Origin: Acidilobaceae archaeon UBA158
Lineage (GTDB): Archaea > Thermoproteota > Thermoprotei_A > Sulfolobales > Acidilobaceae
Direction of reading: 5' to 3'
Assembly (NCBI GenBank): GCA_002506595.1
Contig: DAXV01000031.1
Location: 1,401-11,347, forward strand
DNA length: 9,947 nucleotides
The notes below the pieces were generated by a model. That model was not told where the DNA came from and did no database searches. It worked only from the letters and a program-made list of their open reading frames with translations. Made by a program: the position numbers and the translations under genes. Positions 1-6,401 of the stretch are shown piece after piece; position 1 is the stretch's first letter; each line of letters begins with the position of its first letter.

Positions 1-296
1 ACAACATCTATATGGCTAATAATCCATAAGGCCTTTTCATTATTTCCTTTATATGTTGCTATTATATTAGGCCTTACCTTTTCTTTAGCCCTATTATCAG
101 TAGAATAATATTTTTCTATATTATCAAAATTAAAATCTCTTTCTAAGATTTCCAAGAGTTTATTAGCCTTATCTATTTCTCCTTCTCCACCATAATCTGG
201 GCTAATTGCTGGTATTTTTAACAAATCAATGAAATTACCAATAGCCTCATTTCTGAGTTTGTCGATCTCATTAAATAACTCTTTTTCCATGTTCAT
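1..296 (-). CDS. M20-family metallohydrolase, N-terminal part (partial)
   Basis: This is the first 98 codons of a minus-strand gene that continues beyond the left edge. The translation begins MNMEKELFNEIDKLR and ends at WIISHIDV. The SHID motif near residues 94-97 matches the first metal-binding motif of the M20 (ArgE/DapE/carboxypeptidase G2) family, in which the His binds zinc and the Asp two residues later supports the catalytic centre. The helix with KIPAISPDYGG (residues 27-37) is also typical of the family N-terminus. Family members hydrolyse amide bonds of amino-acid derivatives or dipeptides in the cytosol; the substrate cannot be told from this fragment. The start is ATG at 296, or ATG at 290 two codons in. 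No clear ribosome binding site is seen, but a TATA box lies about 25-30 bases upstream, so the mRNA is probably leaderless. The gene diverges from the cupin gene. Family confidence is good; specificity is unknown. Confidence 0.8.
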   Translation of the reverse strand, partial: MNMEKELFNEIDKLRNEAIGNFIDLLKIPAISPDYGGEGEIDKANKLLEILERDFNFDNIEKYYSTDNRAKEKVRPNIIATYKGNNEKALWIISHIDV

Positions 297-316
297 TCCC
301 AGCTAAAGTCATTAAG

Positions 317-340
317 ATAAATATATATACTTTTATAATA
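317..340 (-). promoter_or_regulatory. Archaeal promoter (BRE + TATA) for the M20 gene
   Basis: Read on the minus strand, an A-rich BRE-like AAAAG is followed by TATATATAT. The TATA centre near 325 lies about 28 bases from the ATG at 296, which places the transcription start at or just before the start codon, as in leaderless archaeal mRNAs. The surrounding region is very AT-rich, so other TATA-like matches exist. Confidence 0.45.
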
Positions 341-384
341 AAAAAATCTTTATAATTAAAGAATGTTATATTAGTAAAATTTTT

Positions 385-399
385 AAGTTTTAAATTTTA
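385..399 (+). promoter_or_regulatory. Archaeal promoter for the cupin gene
   Basis: AAG followed by TTTTAAAT is centred near 392, about 26 bases before the ATG at 419, so transcription would begin at or next to the start codon. A GTGAT at 410-414 could act as a weak ribosome binding site if transcription starts further upstream. The 122-base gap 297-418 holds only this promoter and the divergent M20 promoter as far as can be seen. The AT-richness makes the exact box uncertain. Confidence 0.4.
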
Positions 400-418
400 T
401 ACTTTAAATGTGATATAA

Positions 419-853
419 ATGAACATAAAGGAAAAAATTACTTCTGATGAAATTGATATAGAAATAGAAAGAGGGGAATTTAATATAAAGAAGTCATCAA
501 GAAAGGCAGAAAAATTAACGTTTAAGGACATAACAACTCCAGATATGACAGACCCTTTGGCCATTCCCCCTTTAAGATTAGTTTCGAGTGAAAATCTTTC
601 AATTGAATTTTCTAGGAGAAGGTTTAGTTTACCATTTTTCCATAGAAATATGGATTACGATGAATTAATAATATGCCTAAAAGGTAGCGCAACATGGGAA
701 ACTGAAAGCGGTAATTTTGAGTTAAAAGAAGGAGAAATGTTAATCATTCCTAGAGGTATTGCTCATAGGCCTGTAAATCCAAGTAATGATTACATGGCTT
801 TGGAAATAAAATCAAAAAATAAATTGATTTTTCAAAGTGAATCAACAAAATAA
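419..853 (+). CDS. Cupin-domain protein, single-domain
   Basis: This 144-aa protein has a single C-terminal cupin barrel at about residues 48-132. Seen directly: FFHRNMDYDE (residues 73-82), then GSATWETESG (89-98), the turn LKEGEMLIIPRG (102-113) and AHRP (115-118). H75, E82 and H116 are plausible metal ligands. The HRN...E...H arrangement recalls the iron site of homogentisate and 3-hydroxyanthranilate dioxygenases, but here His and Glu are separated by six residues rather than the five of homogentisate dioxygenase. The protein is also far shorter than that enzyme and has one barrel. It could be a small dioxygenase, an isomerase or a ligand-binding cupin; the substrate cannot be assigned. 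The first 45 residues are charged and have no recognisable motif. No signal peptide or membrane segment is present, so it is probably cytosolic. Its last 22 bases overlap the 3' end of the convergent synthetase gene. Confidence 0.8.
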   Translation: MNIKEKITSDEIDIEIERGEFNIKKSSRKAEKLTFKDITTPDMTDPLAIPPLRLVSSENLSIEFSRRRFSLPFFHRNMDYDELIICLKGSATWETESGNFELKEGEMLIIPRGIAHRPVNPSNDYMALEIKSKNKLIFQSESTK

Positions 854-2328
854 ACTTTTCTTAATTTTTTATAAAAAGCTACCTTAGAATTTACATAATT
901 TATTAGCTCTTCTTCCTTAATTTTTCCCTTATAATCTTCTTTTAAAACTACTTTTGCAACAGGCAATTCTCCCACATCAGGATCTTTTTCACCAAAAACA
1001 AACGCTTCTTTTACTGCATAATGAGTAAGCAAAATAGATTCTAAATCCTTTGGAAAAATTGGGTATGCCTTATATTTTAACATCCTCTTCTTTACTCCTT
1101 TAAAGTATAAGAAACCCTTATCATCAATTAATACCAAATCACCTGTTTTTAGAAAACCGTTATAGAATGCCTTCTTAGTTTCATTATCATCTTCATAACC
1201 TTTCATGATCCAACTCGATTTAACTAATAATTCTCCTACTTGATTTTTTCCAAGTTCTTTACTAGGATCATCTGGAGAAACAACTTTAATTTCTACACCA
1301 TATAATGGAAGACCTAATGTATTCTTAATTTCGAAATATTCCTTTGGTTGATATGAGACAACCCATGCCTCTGTCATTCCATATGCCTGGACTAATGGGC
1401 TTGAGAATATTTTGTAAAATTTATCTTGAGTTTCAGGTTTTAAAGGAGCCCCTGCAGATATACCCAATCTTAACGTGTTTTTAAAGTCCTCATTACTTTT
1501 TTCTATAGAATCTATTAAAGAATCAAAAACTAATGGAGCTGCAGAAATGAAGTTTATATTATAAAGTTTCAAAGTTTTCATAGTTAATTTTGAATCCCAT
1601 CTTGATGTCATTATTGCCCTTCCTTTATTAAACAATGGAGTTAGCAAACTTATTTGAAGGCCTAAAACATGAGTTATTGGAGATATTACTAATGAATTTG
1701 GTATAAAATCAAAGTTAATTGTTTTTGATAATGCCTGAACAGCATGACTTAAACCTCTATAAGTATGATATGTTTGCATTGTCCTTCCTGCTATTCCTGC
1801 ATAATACATTACAACAGAGATATCATCTAAATTCAGATCTTTATTTTCATAGTTTTTATCAAAAGATAAAACATCTTTAATATAGTAAATATTAATGTTT
1901 TCTTCTTCTTTTACTTGACCATCGACTATTAAAACATTTTCGATTCCTTCTTTTTTCAAAGTTTCTTTTTCCCTTTCAAAAAATTGCCATGAAACTACTG
2001 CTGTTTTGATATTTTTACCCTCAATTTCTTGTTTCAAGTCTTCAGATATTGTTAAAGGATCTATTAGGACTGCAGGATTGCCACTCTTCATTATTCCTAT
2101 TAAGCCTATAACTGCATCAACTGTATTATGACAGGCAAAAAGTATTTGACTATTTTTACTAATTGAATTAATCCAATTAGCTATTTTATTACTCATCTCT
2201 TTCATGTGATTCCACGTTATACAATGGCTATTTTCCATTTGGATTAAAGCACAATCATTAGGCTTTTCATTAGATATTGAATCAAAAAAAGAAAAAATGG
2301 GTTTATCTAAAAAATTTATTTGAGACAT
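832..2328 (-). CDS. Degenerate acyl-CoA synthetase-like protein (ANL superfamily)
   Basis: This 498-aa protein has the fold signature of class I adenylate-forming enzymes. It keeps the A5 motif YGMTE (residues 316-320), the A7 motif TGD (395-397) and the hinge/A8 region ending KYKAYPIFPKDLE (418-430). Two key elements are lost. The phosphate-binding loop, normally YTSGTTGxPKG, reads YYAGIAGRTMQ (175-185), without the Ser/Thr residues and the lysine. The protein also ends at FVDSL, just where the A10 motif PKTxxGK with the catalytic lysine normally follows; bases after the stop do not encode that motif in this frame. The A8 Gly-Arg is Gly-Val (411-412). The frame is intact over 1.5 kb, so it is not an obvious pseudogene. 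It starts 16 bases after the upstream synthetase gene with a GGTG ribosome binding site and is probably cotranscribed with it. A non-catalytic subunit, CoA-ester binder or altered ligase is possible. Confidence 0.85.
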   Translation of the reverse strand: MSQINFLDKPIFSFFDSISNEKPNDCALIQMENSHCITWNHMKEMSNKIANWINSISKNSQILFACHNTVDAVIGLIGIMKSGNPAVLIDPLTISEDLKQEIEGKNIKTAVVSWQFFEREKETLKKEGIENVLIVDGQVKEEENINIYYIKDVLSFDKNYENKDLNLDDISVVMYYAGIAGRTMQTYHTYRGLSHAVQALSKTINFDFIPNSLVISPITHVLGLQISLLTPLFNKGRAIMTSRWDSKLTMKTLKLYNINFISAAPLVFDSLIDSIEKSNEDFKNTLRLGISAGAPLKPETQDKFYKIFSSPLVQAYGMTEAWVVSYQPKEYFEIKNTLGLPLYGVEIKVVSPDDPSKELGKNQVGELLVKSSWIMKGYEDDNETKKAFYNGFLKTGDLVLIDDKGFLYFKGVKKRMLKYKAYPIFPKDLESILLTHYAVKEAFVFGEKDPDVGELPVAKVVLKEDYKGKIKEEELINYVNSKVAFYKKLRKVYFVDSL

Positions 2329-2344
2329 TTAAAAAACACCGTTA

Positions 2345-4240
2345 TTATGCATACATAGATTTCTTAAACTCTTCATACCTCTTCCTTAAATCTTCAAACG
2401 CAGCAGGATCATCAAGAGTTGAAATGTCTCCTAATGGCTCATTTCTAACAGTTGCCCTTAAAAGTCTTCTCATAATCTTACCGCTCTTTGTCTTCGGTAA
2501 CTTATTCACAAATATTATATAATCAATTATGAAACCTGAATTCCTTGCATATTCTTTTAATTTATTTGAAAGATTTTCATCTGGAGTATATCCCTTCCTT
2601 GGAACAACAAATATCAAAAGTTTTTCTCCTTTATTATCTGGAGAAGGCATACTTGTTGCAGCTACTTCTGCGACTGCTTCATGGTTTCCTATTAAGCTTT
2701 CTACTTCCATTGTTCCAACTCTCTCTCCTCCTGGCTTTAATACATCATCTGCTCTGCCTAAAACGAAGAGATATCCATCAGAATCCATATATCCATAATC
2801 TCCAAAGAAAACATATCCTGGGAATCTAGATGTGTAGACTTTACTATATCTTTCTAAATTGGGATCATTCCACATCTTTCCTAATGCCGGTGAATATGGT
2901 TTTAAAACAATATATCCCTTTTTCCCAGGAGGTAATGGATTACCATCATCATCAACTATAACTACTTTACTTAATGGGAACTCAATACCTGCTGATCCAG
3001 GTTTAAATGGTATTTCTCCTAAACCATAAGGTGTTGCTGCTGCTGGAGATAAATGCTCAGTAAACCAATATGCATCTCCTATATAAACATCTGGTAATTG
3101 CTCCCTAAACCAATTGAAGAAACCAGGATTGAGAGTTTCTCCAGTATTTAATACAATTCTTAAAGAAGATGTATCGCCAGCTTTAACTGATTCTTCTCCT
3201 AATGATTTCAATGTATATAATGAAGTTGTAGAGCTCCATATAAGAGATACGTTAAACCTTTCTATTATCCTAGACCAAAGATCTGGCTTATATCCAATAT
3301 ATCCTTCAAATAGCACAGCTGTTATTCCAGAAACAGGAGCTGTATATAAATTAGCCATAGGCCATACTGGCCAGCCTAATGCAGATACTGTCCACCATAC
3401 ATCAGTTGGTCTTAGATCGTAAAGCCCTCTAAATGTCCAATTTAACGATAATGGATATCCTATTTGTGTTTGAGTTATTCCCTTTGGTTTTCCTGTTGTA
3501 CCGCTTGTATAATAAATTGTTCCTACTTCATTAGCTTCAACTGGTTCTGGTGGAACATAAACTTTGCCTTTTGGTGCGATATCTTCATAAACTAAATCTC
3601 TTCCTTGCTTTAATTCAAAATTAGAAGAACCTCTGCTAACAACAAGAACTTTTTCAACAGGCAAGTTAAATTTCGTTGCAACGTTATCAAAATATTTCTT
3701 TATGTTTATTTCAGTTCCGTTGTTTATTGTATTAGCAAATACTACTGCATATTTAGAACCTGTGTCTACAAACCTATTTGCTATTATTTCATCAGTTAAA
3801 CCTACATAATGGATAACTGCTATTGCACCAAGCCTGTGAACTGCTAAACCAAATGCAACAGCCTCTGGAGAACTTGCCATTAACATAGATACCGTGTCTC
3901 CATGTTTTACTCCCATTTCTTTTAAAACATATGAAGCTCTGTTAACTTCATAATATAGATCTTGATATGTTATTGATTTTGAATTACCTTTTTCGTCTGC
4001 CCAATAAAATATTACCTTATTTGCCTCATTTGGCAAATGCCTATCAACTGCATTATATGCTAGATTAGAGATTCCTCCAACAAACCATTTTTCATAAGGT
4101 GGATTACCTTCTAAAATTTTAACTGGCTCCTTAAACCATGTTATTAAATTCATCCTATCTCTCCAAAACTTCTCAGGATTTTGTAAGCCTTCTTCATTCA
4201 TTTTCTTTATTTTCTTATAAGAAAAATATTCTCCCTCCAT
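2345..4240 (-). CDS. Acetyl/propionyl-CoA synthetase-like acyl-CoA synthetase (AMP-forming)
   Basis: This 631-aa enzyme should activate a short carboxylic acid with ATP and CoA, through an acyl-AMP, in the cytosol. All ANL motifs are intact: P-loop YTSGTTGKPKG (residues 244-254), A5 YWFTE (391-395), GD in the A7 region (480-481), A8 GRADDV (495-500) and A10 PKTKSGK with catalytic lysine K588. The N-terminal segment (PEKFW, then WFVGGISNLAYNAVDRH near 52-68) is the ACS-type N-terminal domain, and length fits the ACS family (about 630-660 aa). At the position that limits acyl size in acetyl-CoA synthetases (second Trp of DTWWQTE) it keeps a Trp (W392), which points to acetate- or propionate-sized substrates. 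A longer frame opens with GTG at 4252, but that GTG lies inside an AGGTGAG ribosome binding site seven bases from the ATG at 4240, so the ATG is chosen. The degenerate synthetase follows 16 bases downstream. Confidence 0.88.
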   Translation of the reverse strand: MEGEYFSYKKIKKMNEEGLQNPEKFWRDRMNLITWFKEPVKILEGNPPYEKWFVGGISNLAYNAVDRHLPNEANKVIFYWADEKGNSKSITYQDLYYEVNRASYVLKEMGVKHGDTVSMLMASSPEAVAFGLAVHRLGAIAVIHYVGLTDEIIANRFVDTGSKYAVVFANTINNGTEINIKKYFDNVATKFNLPVEKVLVVSRGSSNFELKQGRDLVYEDIAPKGKVYVPPEPVEANEVGTIYYTSGTTGKPKGITQTQIGYPLSLNWTFRGLYDLRPTDVWWTVSALGWPVWPMANLYTAPVSGITAVLFEGYIGYKPDLWSRIIERFNVSLIWSSTTSLYTLKSLGEESVKAGDTSSLRIVLNTGETLNPGFFNWFREQLPDVYIGDAYWFTEHLSPAAATPYGLGEIPFKPGSAGIEFPLSKVVIVDDDGNPLPPGKKGYIVLKPYSPALGKMWNDPNLERYSKVYTSRFPGYVFFGDYGYMDSDGYLFVLGRADDVLKPGGERVGTMEVESLIGNHEAVAEVAATSMPSPDNKGEKLLIFVVPRKGYTPDENLSNKLKEYARNSGFIIDYIIFVNKLPKTKSGKIMRRLLRATVRNEPLGDISTLDDPAAFEDLRKRYEEFKKSMYA

Positions 4241-4247
4241 ATCTATA

Positions 4248-4254
4248 CTCACCT
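4248..4254 (-). promoter_or_regulatory. Strong ribosome binding site AGGTGAG that decides the start
   Basis: On the minus strand AGGTGAG (4254 to 4248) lies seven bases before the ATG at 4240, the ideal spacing for pairing with archaeal 16S rRNA. The alternative GTG start at 4252-4250 is inside this element, which argues against it. Confidence 0.75.
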
Positions 4255-4280
4255 GTACACATTATAGTATTAAAATTTGA

Positions 4281-4293
4281 ATATTTAAGTTTT
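4281..4293 (-). promoter_or_regulatory. BRE/TATA promoter of the 631-aa synthetase gene
   Basis: On the minus strand AAAACTTAAATAT is a near-ideal Sulfolobales BRE plus TATA box. With the usual spacing of about 25 bases, transcription would start near 4258-4260, giving a leader of about 18-20 bases that contains the AGGTGAG site. The 94-base gap 4241-4334 is thus mostly promoter; the rest, next to the upstream gene's stop, is T-rich on the minus strand and may hold that gene's terminator. Confidence 0.6.
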
Positions 4294-4320
4294 CCCACAT
4301 AATTCCTACTATACATGATT

Positions 4321-4334
4321 TAAATGAATAAAAA
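4321..4334 (-). terminator. Possible T-rich terminator after the 657-aa synthetase gene
   Basis: Right after the stop codon the minus strand reads TTTTATTCATTTA, a T-rich stretch of the kind that ends archaeal transcripts without a hairpin. A new promoter for the next gene follows, which fits a transcription boundary here. The AT-richness makes this weak evidence. Confidence 0.25.
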
Positions 4335-6308
4335 TTATTGCATTAATTTCTTTAATTCAGAAACAGCCTTCTTTACTTCTTCTATAGAATCAGGATTTTC
4401 AATTACTGGAGAAATATTGGCCTTTCCTTCTTTAGCTACATCTCTTATTATTCTTCTCATTATTTTTCCGCTTCTAGTCCTTGGTAAATCTTTAACTTCA
4501 ACTATTTTTTCAGGCTCAAACGGTTTCCCTAATTTCTTGGAAACCATTTCTTTAATTTCTTTAATATCCTTATCATATAATTCTTTTCCGGGCTTCGGTA
4601 TTGCAAAACAAACAATTACTTCTCCTTTAATAGGATCTGGATAACCTATACATGCACTTTCTGCAACATTACTATGGGAATTTATTATTGTCTCAATTTC
4701 TGCAGGTCCAATCCTTTTTCCTGCTACTTTTATTACATCATCTGCCCTACCTAAAATGTACCAATATCCATCTTCATCGATTAAAGCATAATCTCCATGG
4801 AACCATACCCCTTTAAATGTACTCCAATAAGTTTCTATATATCTTTTAGGATCTTTCCATAAACCCCTTGTCATGCTTGGAGATGGTTTTGTTGCAACTA
4901 AATAGCCAGGTTTATTTCTAACGGGATTTCCATTATCATCAAATACATCAACGCTCATTCCTAGACCAGGTCCCCATAGAGTTGATGGTTTTAAGCTTAC
5001 AACAGGGCTTGGCAATAGAAAACAGCCCAATATTTCAGTACCACCGCTTAAATTTATTAATGGTCTTTCTTCTTTTCCTACATCTCTCATTACCCAAAAC
5101 CAAGTATCTTCATCAATAGGCTCCCCAGTATTTCCAAATGCCCTTAAACTTGATAAGTCATGCTTTTCAATACCTTCATTTCCCATTGCTTTTAATAGTC
5201 TGGCTGCTGTTGCTGCAAAACCTAAATGTGTTATTTTGAATTCTTCTATTAGCTTCCACACCTTATCTTTATTTGGATAATCTAAAGCTCCTTCAAGAGA
5301 GAAATGAGATGCGCCCAAAATTTGCGTACCAATAACTTGCCATGGCCCCATCATCCATCCTATATCTGTTATCCACCATAAAATGTCATTTCCTTTACTA
5401 AATCCTGTTTTTATATCAAGGTTAAAGTAATGTTCTTTTGCTGGCTGTAATATTGTACCAATTTGACTTATTACTGCCCCTTTAGGATTTCCAGTCGTGC
5501 CGCTAGTAAACATTAATAACGCAGGATCTTCTGCATCTGTTTCTACTGCATCAAATTCAGGTCTTTTTCCATTAATTGCATTATCGAACCATATATCTCT
5601 ATTATCATTCCATGGTACATCAAACTTCTCGAATCTTTTTGCAACTATTACTTTTAAATTTATATTGGATCTTTCAACAGCCTCATCAGCGCTTTTTTTC
5701 AATTCTATTATTTTTCCTTTTCTATAATATCCATCTGAAGTAATGAGTACCTTTGAATTAGCGGCTCTTAATCTTTCAGCAACAGCATCTGGAGCAAAAC
5801 CACTAAAGATGGGGTTTGCTATTGCTCCTATTCTAAATGAAGCAAACATTGAAATAACTGTTTCTGGCATTAATGGTGCATAAATGGAAACAACATCTCC
5901 TTTTTTAACTCCTATTTCAGTTAAATAATTAGATAGCCTGTTTACTTTTTCAAGCATTTCTATATAACTTAATTTAATTAATTTTCCATCTTCACCGTAC
6001 CATATCATAGCAGTTTTATTTCCCAAACCATTTTTTACTATTCTATCTAATGCATTATAAGAAATATTGATTTTTCCTTTTAAATACCATTTAGTCCACT
6101 CAATTCCTTGAGTCATATCATAAACTTCATCAAATTTCCTAAACCATTCTAAACCTAGCCAATCGGGCAAATTACCCCAAAACCATTTTAGATCATCTTG
6201 GCTTTTCTTAACAAAATTATTATAATTTTCAATATTATTTTTTTCCATAAATTCAGTAACATTTGCGTTGTTAACTAAATCTTTTGGGGGATTCCATACA
6301 TAAACCAT
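4335..6308 (-). CDS. Acyl-CoA synthetase, AMP-forming, with enlarged acyl pocket (medium-chain or hydroxyacyl type)
   Basis: This 657-aa ACS-family enzyme has every catalytic motif: P-loop FTSGTTGNPKG (residues 267-277), A5 GGTE (422-425), HGD of A7 (504-506), A8 GRADDVIK (520-527) and A10 PRTRSGK with catalytic lysine K615. The ACS N-terminal domain is present (WYLKGKINISYNALDR, 74-89). At the site that is Trp in acetyl-CoA synthetases it has Gly (G422 in NLSGGTE), which should open the acyl pocket. In Metallosphaera sedula a Trp-to-Gly change at the equivalent site was reported to give 4-hydroxybutyrate-CoA ligase activity, so 4-hydroxybutyrate or a similar C4-C6 acid is a reasonable, unproven substrate. 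The frame is open upstream to 6473, but that part overlaps the divergent thiolase-like gene and is not synthetase-like. The ATG at 6308, giving MVYVWNPPKD, is chosen; its ribosome binding site is weak. The gene shares a promoter region with the thiolase/DUF35 operon, suggesting joint control. Confidence 0.88.
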   Translation of the reverse strand: MVYVWNPPKDLVNNANVTEFMEKNNIENYNNFVKKSQDDLKWFWGNLPDWLGLEWFRKFDEVYDMTQGIEWTKWYLKGKINISYNALDRIVKNGLGNKTAMIWYGEDGKLIKLSYIEMLEKVNRLSNYLTEIGVKKGDVVSIYAPLMPETVISMFASFRIGAIANPIFSGFAPDAVAERLRAANSKVLITSDGYYRKGKIIELKKSADEAVERSNINLKVIVAKRFEKFDVPWNDNRDIWFDNAINGKRPEFDAVETDAEDPALLMFTSGTTGNPKGAVISQIGTILQPAKEHYFNLDIKTGFSKGNDILWWITDIGWMMGPWQVIGTQILGASHFSLEGALDYPNKDKVWKLIEEFKITHLGFAATAARLLKAMGNEGIEKHDLSSLRAFGNTGEPIDEDTWFWVMRDVGKEERPLINLSGGTEILGCFLLPSPVVSLKPSTLWGPGLGMSVDVFDDNGNPVRNKPGYLVATKPSPSMTRGLWKDPKRYIETYWSTFKGVWFHGDYALIDEDGYWYILGRADDVIKVAGKRIGPAEIETIINSHSNVAESACIGYPDPIKGEVIVCFAIPKPGKELYDKDIKEIKEMVSKKLGKPFEPEKIVEVKDLPRTRSGKIMRRIIRDVAKEGKANISPVIENPDSIEEVKKAVSELKKLMQ

Positions 6309-6389
6309 ATTAAATCCACTCCCTCTGTGTACACTATTATGTATAGTATTATACTCAGAGTATTTATACAAGTTACGTCTTAAATATTT
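6309..6389. promoter_or_regulatory. Bidirectional promoter region with several small palindromes
   Basis: This short region must drive the synthetase gene leftwards and the thiolase/DUF35 operon rightwards. On the plus strand a TATA box TATTTATA (6361-6368) sits about 25 bases before 6390, so the plus transcript should begin near 6390. On the minus strand TATA-like TAATACTATA (6351-6342) and GTATAAATA (6370-6362) are candidates. Three inverted repeats lie between: GTGTACAC (6327-6334), AGTAT-T-ATACT (6345-6355) and ATACT-CAG-AGTAT (6351-6363). The last two share the half-site ATACT and overlap the TATA elements, which would suit a repressor that closes both promoters. The regulator is not encoded by any recognised gene in the window. 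Confidence 0.5.
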
Positions 6390-6401
6390 ATGGGTGTCTC
6401 G

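Noticed and set aside
297..418. Small RNA or leader gene in the M20/cupin gap
   Set aside because: Only AT-rich promoter-like sequence is visible, with no stable hairpin or coding frame.
436..470. C/D-box small RNA suggested by CTGATGA near 442
   Set aside because: It lies inside the cupin coding sequence and no properly spaced D' / C' / D set was found.
780..850. Frameshift hiding the A10 motif of the 498-aa synthetase
   Set aside because: The sequence after the stop was read in this frame and gives no PKTxxGK-like sequence; the same bases encode the end of the cupin in a normal way.
2277..3422. Several plus-strand open frames of 80-100 codons opposite the 631-aa synthetase
   Set aside because: They lie antisense to a gene with a complete set of conserved motifs and have no family resemblance, ribosome binding site or promoter.
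4241..4252. GTG start at 4252 for the 631-aa synthetase
   Set aside because: The GTG is part of the AGGTGAG ribosome binding site that is ideally placed for the ATG at 4240.
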